This document shows positions 41,848 through 53,731 of a stretch of DNA of 60,584 bases, piece after piece (position 1 is the stretch's first letter; every line of letters starts with the position of its first letter). The stretch spans positions 1-60,584 of the forward strand of contig MU405399.1 of the NCBI GenBank assembly GCA_022836615.1, written 5' to 3'. The notes beneath the pieces are model-generated. The model had not been told where the DNA came from, searched no databases, and was given only the letters and a program-made list of their open reading frames with translations. A program made the position numbers and the translations under genes. Source of the stretch: Annulohypoxylon bovei var. microspora (taxonomy: Eukaryota; Ascomycota; Sordariomycetes; Xylariales; Hypoxylaceae).

Positions 41848-43326
41848 GATGACTATTGGATAAGGCTGCAGCGATAGTGAAGGTAAATGTATAAGAGGAT
41901 AATGAAGAGTAAAAGACCACAGCCGACGAAATGAACTAATCGAAGATGCGAAGCATCAAAGAGAACCAGATAGTTCGGGTAGCGTTTCGGTGTCCCAGAT
42001 CATAGCTATATTGCACATTCGTGAAGCTGCCCGTCTTGGATGGCTTAAATGAACCTATGATAAGTAGGTAGTCACTGGAGAGAGCGTAGTCATAAGCGCT
42101 AACCAGTCTAAGCTTGAGCTTCTAAGCTTCAAAGCTTCACGACAACTTAAGCCAGCGGAACTAAATGATTAGAGGCTGAAGGTAAAACGAATGATATGAT
42201 AAAACCGGAGTATCAAATAAAAAGATCTAAAGAAGTCCGGAGAGAAGAAATATGGTAGTTGTAGAATGTAGAACTGAAGATGTTAGCTATCACGACTTGG
42301 TCTTTACTTTGGATTGGGTGGGATGAACATGAATGTAATATGTTGCGCAGGTACAGTACACGTGAGAGTTCCACGGGTACTTCGAATGGATACGTGAGGT
42401 AGGTAGTATGGAGATTTGAAGATGCAGGGCACGGGCACGGGCCACACACATATGAGATAACCTTGTTAGATCCAGGCTACTGTTTTGGGGAGGAGCTATC
42501 AAACCGTGGGCAAGCTTTAAGTAGGTGAGTGCTCTAGCAATCTAGGTGCTCCTTCACCCGCAGATTGTTAGTGGCGTCATGTTTCCGTGTAACATCCACG
42601 AAGCTACTGTGGCTGTGTTTCTTAAGTGCCGGGTCTCGACTTCTTACTATGGATGTCCACGCTGCCACGGTATGTAGAAGAATGATATGTAGAGCAGTTA
42701 CGGTTGGATAACCTACCTTACCAACTGGAGGTAAGTAATTTTGGTGTGCCCCCCTCCCCCTAGTCTCTATGGTTCTTACCCTTTTGACATCTTCCAGCCT
42801 CGTGTTAATTTGGGACGGGGAAGCTGCAACTGGGCCAACCCTACCTTGTCCAATTAAATATTTGTACATGTTGTACCTAAGTACTTATTAGTTTTTGTTG
42901 CTATCAGGCCTGAGCCCCTGAATTTGGTAGGACAGAGGTGATCCGTGCTCAGATTTGGTGCCTTTCTAGTGGTCCCATACCCCCTGTCTAGTCCCCGTCT
43001 ACGGCAACTTATTTTGTGGTGTTGAAATTGCACTTTTTTGGAGAGGAGACTTCAGGGAAGGAGAGAACTGGAACCATCAACAGCTACTTTGGTCAGTGGT
43101 GAAAGCGAGACCCGAACAACTTTTCAAATCTTTTCGGTTTCTACCTTTCATCAACATTTCCCAGTTGTGATCCGCCCCTTTCGCAATCCACCGTTTTGAG
43201 ATACCCCCATTTACGAAGATCCGTTTCGCTTTTTGACGAGTCCTGTTCAATCGTCAATCATTGTTAATTTCAATTCTCTGCTAGCGGAAGTCGTCAGCCC
43301 ATTGGAAACCCAAGTCTTAGCCTAAT
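41848..43326. promoter_or_regulatory. Divergent intergenic region, PROPPIN / septin
   Basis: 1.5 kb with AAGTAGGTAG and GAGGTAGGTAG motifs and short AAGCTT repeats near 42110. No gene is seen. Confidence 0.5.
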
Positions 43327-44998
43327 ATGTCGTCCCCAGCGGTGAGCACACCCTCTCCTATCACGTCTTGTCTGGTTACTACGCATCCCAAATTTGCATC
43401 TCGCACTGCTACCTATTTGCATCTCTATCCTACCTCTATAGAGTCGCCTGCAACTCCTATCTTAATTCCGCCCACTCTATCTCCCAGTGGCAGTTTTGCT
43501 AATCGGTCATGATGCGTTCACAGAAGATGATGCGCCGGAAGAAGAACGTGAAGAAGGGAATCCAGTTCTGCTTGATGGTCTGCGGTGCTTCGGGAACAGG
43601 TATAGCTTCCTCTCTAAAGTCTTGACGCGTTCGGCGTGCCATCTCCGTCCGGGCAACCGATATTCGACCGCCTATTTAATCGTCAACCAAGTTACTAACA
43701 CCTGGTATAATTGTCTAGGCAGAACGACCTTCGTAAACACCCTCTGCAGCAAGAGCGTTTTGAACCATAAGGAATCTGACGACGCGACCGCTGCTCACGT
43801 TGAGGATGGTGTTAAGATTAAGCCTATCACCGTTGGTTAGTTCATCGACTGTCTCGGAGACGTTAATTAAATATCTAACTGCCCCTTTTAGAGCTTGAAT
43901 TGGACGAGGAAGGTACTCGTATCTCCTTGACCATTGTTGACACCCCTGGCTTCGGTGACCAGATTGACAATGAAGCGAGGTATGCTTTGATACTTGGACG
44001 CGGTCGTCGTCGCCGTTGCTAACATTTTTGGGTCTACAGCTTCTCGGAGATTGTTGGGTATCTTGAGAGACAATATGATGACATCCTGGCTGAGGAGTCG
44101 CGTATCAAGCGAAACCCCCGATTCAGGGACAACCGAGTGCACGCTATGCTGTACTTCATCACTCCTACTGGTCATGGGTATGTCTTGATTTCTACTCATT
44201 ACTCCTGCTATTTACTTACAGCATAAATAGCCTCCGCGAACTCGACATCGAACTCATGAAGCGCCTTGCTCCTCGCGTCAACGTTATCCCTGTTATTGGC
44301 CGAGCCGATTCACTTACCCCCGCCGAACTAGCTGAGTCGAAGAAACTAGTCATGGAGGATATTGAGCATTACCGAATCCCCGTATATAACTTCCCCTACG
44401 ACATCGAGGAGGATGATGAGGACACCGTTGAGGAGAACGCCGAACTTAGAGGCCTCATGCCCTTTGCTATCGTTGGTTCCGAAGACGTCATCGAGATTGG
44501 AGGTCGCAAAGTCCGAGCTCGTCAATATCCTTGGGGTGTTGTTGAGGTCGACAACCCTCGCCATTCCGACTTCCTGGCCATTCGATCGGCTCTTCTCCAC
44601 AGCCATCTTGCCGATCTAAAGGAAATCACCCACGATTTCCTCTACGAGAATTACCGTACCGAGAAGCTTTCTAAGAGTGTTGAGGGCGGTGCCGGAGTGT
44701 AAGTGACCTCTGAAAGCTTATAACGTGACTTGTATTCTAATATGATATCTACAGTGACTCGTCCATGAACCCCGAAGACTTGGCTTCCCAGTCTGTCCGC
44801 CTAAAGGAGGAGCAGCTGCGCCGAGAAGAGGAGAAGCTCCGTGAGATCGAGGTCAAGGTCCAGCGCGAGATTAACGAGAAGCGACAGGAACTCTTGGCCC
44901 GCGAGTCCCAATTGCGCGAAATCGAGGCGAGAATGGCACGAGAAGCTGCCGCCGCCGCAGGACCGCCCGAAGCGAATGGTGAGAACGACGGAAACTAA
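43327..44998 (+). CDS. cdc11: Septin, Cdc11 type
   Basis: Seven exons (43327-43341, 43524-43599, 43719-43835, 43892-43979, 44040-44177, 44222-44698, 44755-44998) give 384 aa. The tiny first exon encodes MSSPA. The polybasic KMMRRKKNVKKG precedes the G1 loop GASGTGRT (26-33), where the usual Lys is Arg32, as known for Cdc11-type septins. G3 is DTPGFGD, G4 is GRAD rather than AKAD, and the septin unique element lies around RQYPWGVVEVDN. A C-terminal coiled coil (LKEEQLRREEEKLREIEVKV onwards) completes it. Septins assemble into heteromeric rods at septa and hyphal tips; Cdc11 caps the rod and does not hydrolyse GTP. All six joins keep the frame. The Cdc11 subgroup assignment follows from Arg32 and GRAD. 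Confidence 0.94.
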
Positions 44999-46044
44999 AC
45001 GCCCTAGAACGACATCTTTTCTATCTCTACTTCTGGTATACCGGCGGCCAGATAGCAGTACGGATTGTGGCGTTGGGTGTTTGATATCCCTAGTCCCCGA
45101 CTCCTGAACTTAGGCCATTCGAGACGACGTTATATGAAACCCTAAAAAAGCTAATGGTTGGTGCATGAGGTGTGCGAAGCAGAGGGTTTGGTGAAGAGCT
45201 TGTCAGGAATAAGACCCGGGCAGCATTGATATCCCTACAATTATTGCATGCCCAATTTTCGGAAAAGGGACGATGGTACAATGGGAAAAGAAAGTAACCT
45301 TGTGATCCCCGATTTTTCATATCTAAGCACATCGTCCCGTGGAGAAGCCGAAGGTGGTAAGGGGGATAACCAAGCTACCTTTGTATCTTCTACGTGTCGA
45401 TGTCCGTTTTACTAGTTGCAAACTGCGTAGCCTTTTTTCTACTTTCACGCCCCCTTTTCTCCTAGTATTAGTGCCTTCTAATGCAGATATCAATACGAGT
45501 TTTCTTTGATGTCTACCAATATTAACGTTGCCTTATAATCCCGTCGAATTTGTGATTGTGGTATTTTTGAAATGCTATTTGTAAAGTACCTACTCATATG
45601 GCTATATGTACTTAGTAGTGTAGGTATGAAGGCGAACAGTTACATGATATCTATGAAGTGCATAGGATGAGTGTCATTAGCCAGTCGCTTCGTTTTTCTA
45701 CAACTATGAAAGGCATGGAACATTCCTACAGGCACATGTAAAACATTAAGGATGAGCATAAAGCATCAAGCTAAATTAACTATGCTAGCCAACAAGTTCT
45801 TAATCACTGATATGAGCAGCCCTTGGAATACCAAGCTTAAGTTGCTTCCTACAACGCCGCTTCCCTAACTTATACAATTACTCAAAGAAAAGCCAACACG
45901 TGAGTCTAGCGAATATAAACAGGAGCATCAATTTCCACAAAAGTAACTAACTAGTCTCCCATTGAAGATAACCCATAGTCCGTAGTCGAAGTCTCATTTT
46001 CCCTTGCCTAACCCTAGCCTTCATCTCCCATCTCGTCTGACAAC
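44999..46044. other. Convergent 3' intergenic, 1.0 kb
   Basis: 3' flanks of the septin and Bax-inhibitor genes. No gene is seen. Confidence 0.55.
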
Positions 46045-46899
46045 CTAATTGTTATTTTGGCTGTTTAGGATACGTAGGATAGCGAGGAATAGGTTGAGGA
46101 TGTCTAGGTACAGGCTGATAGCGGCCGCGATCTCCTCCTCGACGTGGTGCTTGCGCATGACGAGCTGGGTGTCGACCAATATGTACGCGGAGAAGATGAG
46201 CGCGGCCAGGCCGCCGTAGATTAGCTCGCCGGTGCTGCTGGAGGGGATGAAGACCATCATAAAGCCGAAGAGCAGGAGGGCCCAGAGCGCGCCGAACAGG
46301 TACGGCATCCACGACGTGAAGTCGTACTTGGTCTGGCAGGCGAACAGCGTCAGGAACACGAATATGCCGCCCGTAAGGATCACGGCGTTCACCACGATCT
46401 GCGTCTCGTAGAAGGACACGATCACGCTGACGCTATAGGCTTCCATGAGAGTGAAGGCGGACAGGAAGAGTAGGTTCGTCGGGTACGACTTGCGCTTCCA
46501 GTACGTCAGCACGAGGAACACGATGGACCCGGCGAGCGTCGCCCACACCATGGCCGGGTGCGACTGGATCCAGGCCTTGTAGCCGGTGCTCCAGAAGCTG
46601 AGGCCGCTCACGGCGGCGGTGGCCAGGAGCTGCGCCGTCAGGATCGTGTACACCTTCCGGATGAACTGGTTGCGGATCTCGATGGTGGCCTCGGCCACGG
46701 ACCCGCCGAACTTGAAGTCGTCCGGGACGTTGTCGTCGCTGCTGCGCGGCGCGGCTTCGAAGAGGCCGCTCGGCGACGAGGCGCGCTGCGTCGCGGGCTC
46801 GAAGGCCGCGGCGTCCTGGTACGAGGGCGGCGCTTGCGACCAGGTGCCCGCGTCGGGGTCCTGCGTCGGCGCCGGCATGTACTTGGTGTTGGCGGCCAT
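46045..46899 (-). CDS. Bax inhibitor-1 / TMBIM (Lifeguard-type) membrane protein
   Basis: A single exon of 284 aa from the ATG at 46899 (GCGATGGCC context); an in-frame ATG at 46953 would add 18 residues. The cytosolic N-terminus is Pro/Ser-rich and contains a PPSY (PPxY) motif near residue 23. RNQFIRKVYTILTAQLLATA begins the BI-1 domain, with seven hydrophobic segments down to ILDLNLFLAI-type wording (YLDILNLFLAILRIL). The conserved EAYSVSVIVS and DTQLVM signatures are present. Family members act in ER or vacuolar calcium leak and cell-death control; the yeast homologue is Bxi1/Ybh3. The gene is GC-rich at third positions throughout. Confidence 0.92.
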   Translation of the reverse strand: MAANTKYMPAPTQDPDAGTWSQAPPSYQDAAAFEPATQRASSPSGLFEAAPRSSDDNVPDDFKFGGSVAEATIEIRNQFIRKVYTILTAQLLATAAVSGLSFWSTGYKAWIQSHPAMVWATLAGSIVFLVLTYWKRKSYPTNLLFLSAFTLMEAYSVSVIVSFYETQIVVNAVILTGGIFVFLTLFACQTKYDFTSWMPYLFGALWALLLFGFMMVFIPSSSTGELIYGGLAALIFSAYILVDTQLVMRKHHVEEEIAAAISLYLDILNLFLAILRILNSQNNN

Positions 46900-49042
46900 C
46901 GCGACGACGGGTTTCGTTTCGAGGTTGTTGTGGTTGTTTGACTTGACGCACAAAGGAAAGAAGAATAGAGTAATGATCTACTCGAGGCTGGCGTCGATGG
47001 CGCGGTCGAGGGTTGGATGGATGCGTGGGTGGATAGATGAGGTTTAGGTGCGAAGGTGGAAAAGGTGGACGGAAGAACAAACCGCGGCGAATCGCGGGGC
47101 GTTAATGTAAGACGACCTTACCTAAGGTTCGGAAGGCTGTGTCATGGTACATGCAGTAACTAGCATCAGGTGCCCACCAGGTGGCAGTGCTTGTTCTTTC
47201 CAAGTGCTTCTAGGCTTTTGGCGATGCGATGCGATTGGCTTAGATGTAATTGCTGCTGGCCACATGTGGCTCCGAACTGTGGCGTAAGCTAACACAACTT
47301 AAAGTGCGGGGCACCGACTAGTGGCTGGCTGGAAGTTCCAGATCCAGAATATTGGAATCAACGGTTTTTACAATTAATTAACATATGACATATGACGTCC
47401 AATCATTCAAACCATATATATTGATTGGCTTGAGCTTAATATTTACCATTATTTTTTCCAGAATAATATTTATATTCGTGTTATGAGCATTAACTTTAGG
47501 ATCTACATAGTCAGTTCAACTTCTACTAAGTCAAGTTAACAAGACACCTACCTCTAGTTAAGTTATATTCCTAGGAAGAATTTCTGACCCTACCTATGTA
47601 CTTAACTTCTAATGACAATACATACTTACATAAGGAGCCTCGACAGATATTCTACGCATCCCGGAGAGACTTAAACAACTGGCATGGATTCCCCGCCCAT
47701 AGGAGCCTCGGAGAATAAGAAAACATGCCACGAGAACGACATATATGTGGTTGTGCTGAATTCACAAAAGCTTATTCGCTGATATGTCGACTGGACCTAT
47801 GGATAGCTAAGTAACGAATGTCGACTTATGCGGCAAGCTGTCATGAAGTCTGTAATTCTCATTGGTTAGGAGACGTTGCAGATCTCCGCAAGCTATTGCT
47901 TGTTTAGGAGCTTAGTACGAAGTACAGTAAGGTAACATTATAACATTGAATGAAGGTAGCTGCCGGCGGGGAAGGAATGGATCTCGCCTACAGTTATTAA
48001 ACACATGGAAATAACTACTAAATGTGTCAATTGGATGAAACGAGACATGGTACAGTATTTAAACTTTTTAGCTTCAAGAGAAGCGGGTAAGCAGAATGAA
48101 GGTTTTAGACTTTATCTTGTTTCAAGATTGTTCAAGATTGTGTTTATAGAAATAACATTGAAGCTACCGACTTTTATCTGCTTCATCTACAAGCTAAGAA
48201 AATGGATCTCAACAAATCATCAGATTAGCTCTTAAGTTGGATACTACCGTATTAGGTAAATAGGGTATATCGATCGCTGATCGTATCTCCGGTCTAATCA
48301 GTCTAATTCGACTTTCTCCCCCAAGCTCACTTACCCATGGGCATTAATGTACGTGTTTTAATGTGCGTATGGGAGTAGCTGGAGTAGGTAGCAGGGAAAG
48401 GTAGGAGCTTTAGCGATATGAGGGGCAAATATCAAATAACCCCCTATCTATTAGCGATCTTCAGAGTTTACCAATATCCACCATGCCCCTGTTGGAATAG
48501 ACGCTACCATGTTAGGTAAGTAACTAGATGGTACCTAGACCCCTCCTCCCTTTTTTTTCCCGTTCACCGCTCTGACCGCCCCGTCCTCTAATTCATCTTG
48601 GCTATCAAAAACTTGCAGACAGTGGGGAGGTTCCACCTCCAGTTCAACATCTTCGAAACACTAAACGTTTTTCCCTCGCCAGTCCTCGAGGTATATTCGA
48701 TCCTACCAGCCTACAATTCTACCTAGGTGGTTCAATATCCTCCGTATGCTGCTTGGAGACTTGTTCGACACGCTCGTTCTTGAAAGAAAGAAGGTGATGG
48801 TTTGTCTATTCACAGAGTCTTTCATTTTTTCAGTTCTCGCATCTTGACATTTAGTCGTTAGCGATTTACTTGTAAACCATTCGTTGCGTTATTGTTGTGT
48901 ATTTGTACCAACGGATTTGCGAAACCCCCCGCTGACCCGACTGAGACCACCGACGTAACTACCGACATATCTGTGATCAATTCAGAGCCAGGCGCCATTC
49001 AATTGCTGTAGCTTGGCTTCTAATTGATCCTTCTATCCAAAT
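46900..49042. other. Divergent intergenic, 2.1 kb
   Basis: 5' regions of the Bax-inhibitor and ceramide synthase genes. It includes an imperfect inverted CCCATgggCATTAATGT word pair near 48340 and TTAGGTAA motifs near 48254 and 48513. A 76-codon frame at 48005 has no support. Confidence 0.45.
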
Positions 49043-50842
49043 ATGAACGACCCGGCGCCAAATGTCGCCAATGTAGAGCTTGGTGATACACCAGAATCTC
49101 CAAACCAACCAGAGCCGATCATGACCGCCATTAGGAAGCCTGAAGCTGAAGCCGAAGCTGAGAAGCCAAAAGTCGCTACGCCTACAATGAGACCGTCGAT
49201 GCAATCGCGCAATTCCACGAACAGACCATTATATATGCAAACTAGTAACAATAAGGTCTTGATTCGGAGAGTCAAGAGGAAAGATGATGGTGCTATGAAG
49301 AGCTTGGCCCGCTGGTTTCTTAATCATCAAACGAGTATGTTCTTGTTGCCGTCTAACCTACACAAAAATAATACCTAGTTAATCTAGCCACCATTATCCC
49401 ATTGGGAGGCGCGCTGGATCCTACGAAGTGTTCTGTTTCACGACAGCAACAACCACCACATCGCTAGTCAGCACTAACAGTTTTCAATTTTATAGGCCTC
49501 TCATTCAACCTCATCACTTTGATATTTCTCGCCCACGTGTGCTTACCAAGAGCGCGCCCTCATACCTCAAAATTCTTCACTTTGTCGTACTACAATTCGG
49601 AATCGGGAAAATATGCGCTTGGGTCAAATGACTACCATTTCATCTCATTCTGCGTTGTCCTGTTCACCGGACTTCGCGCCGGCTTCATGGGGCATGTATT
49701 GGCGCCTCTGGCAAGGCACTGGGGAATTTCGAAGAAGAAGGACGTGACTAGATTCTCGGAACAAGCCTGGATGCTGATCTACTACAGTTTTTTCTGGTCT
49801 CTTGGATTGGTATGAGATGCTCCCTGATACCCCTTGATATAACCACTACCCAAGCTATTTTCTCAATTATACTAATCATCAAGTAGTACTTATACGTTCA
49901 ATCGCCCTACTTTCTAAATATGAGAGAGCTTTGGACGAACTGGCCAGACAGGGAACTTGATGGACTCATGAAGGGCTACATGCTAGCTCAATGGGCTTTC
50001 TGGCTACAGCAAGTTCTTGTTATCCACATCGAGGAGCGCAGAAAAGACCACTGGCAGATGCTTACCCATCATTTCATCACCATCACCCTCATTTCCTCAT
50101 CTTATTGCTACCACCAGACAAGGGTCGGCAACCTAATTCTTGTTCTTATGGACATAGTCGATATATTCTTGCCAGTAAGTCAAACTTGCCCCCTAACCAG
50201 GTATGTAATATACCATATGGTAGCTAACTTTTTAAATAGCTTGCGAAGTGTCTCAAGTACTTGGGCTTCTCAAAATTATGTGATGCCACGTTTGGTGTTT
50301 TCATGTTATCGTGGTTCGTGGCTCGACACGTATTTTACCTTATGACATGCTATAGCATCCACAAAGACCTGCCTGAACTGATACCCTCGGCCTGCTTCAA
50401 GGGCGCAAACGCGAATCTGATAGGACCTTTCCCTGTTCCTGATGGGTGGGGGCATTACCTTGAGCCCTTTAACGATTTTGAAGGAACAGTATGTTTCTCG
50501 AGCTCTATACGATGGGGATTCCTGTATGCCTTACTTGGTCTCCAAGTTCTCACCATATTCTGGTTCTTCATGATCATTCAAGTTGCCGTCCGTGTGCTCA
50601 AGGGCGACGGTGCTGATGACACTAGGAGTGATGACGAAGGACAGGAAGAGGAAGAAGAGTTTGAGTACGAGGAGGCACAACCGCTCGAGGAAGAAGTGGG
50701 CGTTGAAGCTATTGATTTAAAGGGATGGGAGCGCCGGACAGGTGTTAAAAGGAGCGCGAGTTCTTCTGGTGTCAGTTTACCCGGTCACAGCGATCGTAAG
50801 GAGTTGCTCGGCCGCATTGGCTGCGAAAAGCAGGTTGATTGA
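49043..50842 (+). CDS. Ceramide synthase, Lag1/Lac1 type (TLC domain)
   Basis: Exons 49043-49334, 49496-49809, 49887-50174 and 50240-50842 give 498 aa (donors GTATGT, GTATGA and GTAAGT). The N-terminus (about 1-85) is cytosolic and disordered with an EAEAEAEK tract. Multiple membrane segments follow, beginning SLSFNLITLIFLAHV. The Lag motif is HWQMLTHHFITITLISSS with His263-His264, followed by RVGNLILVLMDIVDIFLP; these residues are essential in known enzymes. The acidic tail (SDDEGQEEEEEFEYEE) is where yeast Lag1 and Lac1 are phosphorylated by CK2; that control here is inferred. It condenses acyl-CoA with a sphingoid base in the ER. Isoform assignment (long-chain or very-long-chain) cannot be made by eye. 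Confidence 0.93.
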
Positions 50843-51817
50843 TAGATCAGTCACGGTATGCGGCTTTGGTAACTAGCAGGCTCCGTCGTGATTGCCGCTA
50901 GGATGTTCTGCGCACCATTAGGAGCGTCAGCCAGGGGTGTCGGATATCACGGACACAAAAGTTTGGCGCAGCGATTTTATATCTGTCTTGTTCATATGGT
51001 GGGTTGATCTTGGGGCGGTATCCGTGTGCGCTATTATACGGCGCTGGCAGCGGGGGAATCATCTGCTCTAGCTCGGTATATATATACATAGACTTGGAAT
51101 TCAGTAATCATACCCTTTTCATGTCAGCCCGCTTTGGGTCCGATTGCACTTGTTAGTGAGTGCGCGAGTCTTTGCTTTAGCATTTAGCACGATCACATTG
51201 TTCTGGGTCGCCTCATATTGAGTACTTCAGGCCTAAGAGTCGAAGATTGGCTCCGAGGATATAACTCTATCGTCACACCGGTAAGCCCTTTAAATATTCT
51301 TATTTTCTTACCTTTGACAGTGCAGCTATCACAAGACCGGATTCCCTACCTATCAGGCATCAAATCCCCTAAGTGCTGCCGCCAGAGTCTCATCAGGTGG
51401 CCCAAAGCGCAACTCTATTCGATGTTTTGCATTGCGGAATTCCCAAGAATGTTAGCAAAACTGGCACTCTTGAACTTTGTTGCGTCGACCTCCTATATCG
51501 ATAGTTTTCGATAGGGTCCAGCTACATGCCATACGACCGAATATGGCTAAAGCCCCTGAACTCAAATCAACAATAGCCTCAGATGACTGACAGAAACCGA
51601 CCTGACTGGTCGGAATATGCTATGTCCCTGGCTCTCCGGCATAGGGCCCAGCAAATTTAAGCATATGGGAAGGAGCTTTTGAGTTTTGTGCCTGTTCTAG
51701 AGAATAAGGGTGACCTCCTGACAGGGAAATGTTGAACTCGTGAAAATCCCGCCACCTTTCTCTTGTTTTGCTTCTTACAACTTCACCCTATACGTGTATT
51801 CAACACAAGACGAACAG
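50843..51817. other. Intergenic, 1.0 kb
   Basis: 3' flank of ceramide synthase and 5' flank of the coiled-coil gene. A 98-codon frame at 51218 lacks support. Confidence 0.45.
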
Positions 51818-53731
51818 ATGCCTCATCATCCTTTCAACTTCAGCCTCTTCGACGGAGAAGGCGACCGTTTAGATATGTCATATGACACACCTGACGAGGC
51901 GCTGCTGCACCCGTGTACAGGTGCGCCGCTGAATATCTGTCAACCGACCGGATTATGGTCGCCCTCGGCGTCTAGAGAAAGTATCTTCAATGAGGAGGCC
52001 TTTGAGGAGCTGTACCAACGGCTTCGGAGAACGACGCAGGAGAAGGAGAAACTGGAGGAGTGGTGTAATTCCGAAATTAGAACAGCCGAGCGTGTAGGGG
52101 CATTACTACTGCGGAAAGTAAATCGCCTCAGGGCCGCCTTGCAGGAGAGCGAGAATAAGAGGAGGATGGACGCCCTCCCAAGAACCATGCATCCCATCAC
52201 CTCGGCGCCGCGAAGACGGATCTTCATCCCGACCCCGCCAACCAGGGCAGAGCCGAGGACAGAGCCGAGGACAGAGCCGAGGACAGAGCCGAGGACAGAG
52301 CCGAGAACAGAGCCGATATGCACCAACAGGTCTCACCAGGGCATCATCGACGCCTTCGAGCAGACCGTCCGGCACACGACGCAGGCGATCCAGAACGAGG
52401 CGGCGCGGGCCCAGGAGGCCGAAGACCTGCGCGGCGAGCTCAGCAGCACGAACAACATGCTGACCGAGGAGCGCGGCCTCTCGCACATCCTCACCATGCA
52501 GGTCGAGGGCACCAAGAAGGTGCTCGAGGTCCAGCACGCCGAGATCAAGCAGCACAAGTCCGTCATCGTCGACCTGCACCACGTCATCAAGGCGCTGCAG
52601 GGCGAGAACTCCCGGCTCATGGCCAGCGAGGCCGCGCGCGCCACGTACGTCGACCGCGGCGCCGGCGGCAGGGGGCCCGTGGCCGGGGAGATGGCGCTGC
52701 TCGAGAAGAAGATGGCGGAGGCCGAGGAGCTGAATATGGCTCTCAAGGCTCGGCTGGAGCAGGAGCAGAAGACGAGCGCGCAGCTGAAGGCGCTGGCGGG
52801 CGAGACCGAGACACGCGTCCGCAAGGAGTGGCACGGCATGAGCGCCGAGTGGTGCAAGGAGCTCGGCGAGATCCGCGAGGGCCTCGCCGCCTTCGAGGAG
52901 AAGTTCATCGCGTTCCTCCAGAAGCAACACGTACTAGCAAAAGAACCCCAACCTCAACCCCAGCCCCAGCCCCAACCCCAGCCCCAGCCCCAACCCCAGC
53001 CTCAAGAGTCGTCGAGCTCATCATCCATCATCGCCGACGCGGAGTGGGCCAGCCCCGCCGCGCTCGCGATCCGGGTCGACGCCCCACCGCCGCAGCCGAG
53101 ACCGGACCTCCGCGCCCGCGTCGCGCTCCTCGAGCAGCGGAACCGCGACCTCGAGGTCGAGCTCGCTCACGTCCGACACGCGGGCGCGGAGCTCGCTGGG
53201 TTCTACCCGCTGCGCCGGTTCCGCCGCGCGCGCGAGCCGGAGATGGACTGCGGGGAGCCTGATCTGGTGCCCGCGGTCTCGAGCTCGGCTTCGGCGGCTG
53301 GGGATGGCGATAGGGATGGCGAGGGGATTGGGGAGGGGTCGAAGGCTTGGCTGCTTGATGTGCCCGATGCGGATGAGGAGATCCCGGTGCTGAGGCTGCC
53401 GTCGCCGGTTGCGCCGCTGAAGAGGGAGGGGGGTGGAGGGGCGGGTGTGAGTGTGAGTGTAGGTGTGGGTGCGGAGACGGAGGCGGAGGTAGAGGAGATG
53501 AGTGTTAGTTTTAGAGGCGAAAGTGATGAGAGTGATGGTGTTGACGAGAGTGTGGGAGACGAGAGCATGGGTGTGGTTAGTATGGACACGGGACACGGAG
53601 AGAGTAGTAGTGGCGGCGCTGGCAGTGGCGGTAGTGAGGCAGATCAAGAGCCGTGGGATATGACTTCGGAGATGTGCAGCGCGGATAGTGATCAGGGGTA
53701 CGATAGGAGTGCGCCTAATCTCTTCATGTAA
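51818..53731 (+). CDS. Coiled-coil, low-complexity protein of unknown function
   Basis: A single exon of 637 aa from the first ATG. The N-terminus MPHHPFNFSLFDGEG is followed by a helical Glu/Arg-rich block (about 60-120) and a six-fold EPRT repeat (about 145-166). A long heptad-type coiled coil spans about 175-370 (EQTVRHTTQAIQNEAARAQE to FEEKFIAFLQKQH). A PQ repeat follows (about 377-400), then a second short coiled coil near 430-455 and an acidic Ser/Gly-rich tail. No catalytic motif, signal peptide or membrane segment. I do not recognise the family; scaffold or filament-type roles would fit the architecture but are only a guess. Third-position GC rises sharply at about 52320 and falls again near 53280. 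Confidence 0.8.
   Translation: MPHHPFNFSLFDGEGDRLDMSYDTPDEALLHPCTGAPLNICQPTGLWSPSASRESIFNEEAFEELYQRLRRTTQEKEKLEEWCNSEIRTAERVGALLLRKVNRLRAALQESENKRRMDALPRTMHPITSAPRRRIFIPTPPTRAEPRTEPRTEPRTEPRTEPRTEPICTNRSHQGIIDAFEQTVRHTTQAIQNEAARAQEAEDLRGELSSTNNMLTEERGLSHILTMQVEGTKKVLEVQHAEIKQHKSVIVDLHHVIKALQGENSRLMASEAARATYVDRGAGGRGPVAGEMALLEKKMAEAEELNMALKARLEQEQKTSAQLKALAGETETRVRKEWHGMSAEWCKELGEIREGLAAFEEKFIAFLQKQHVLAKEPQPQPQPQPQPQPQPQPQPQESSSSSSIIADAEWASPAALAIRVDAPPPQPRPDLRARVALLEQRNRDLEVELAHVRHAGAELAGFYPLRRFRRAREPEMDCGEPDLVPAVSSSASAAGDGDRDGEGIGEGSKAWLLDVPDADEEIPVLRLPSPVAPLKREGGGGAGVSVSVGVGAETEAEVEEMSVSFRGESDESDGVDESVGDESMGVVSMDTGHGESSSGGAGSGGSEADQEPWDMTSEMCSADSDQGYDRSAPNLFM
52250..52314. repeat. 12-bp coding minisatellite (EPRT)n
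   Basis: About five and a half copies of GAGCCGAGGACA inside the coiled-coil gene, nearly identical at the DNA level, which suggests recent expansion. Confidence 0.9.
52950..53004. repeat. CCCCAR coding microsatellite (PQ)n
   Basis: About nine copies of a CAACCC/CAGCCC hexamer encoding Pro-Gln, inside the same gene. Confidence 0.9.
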
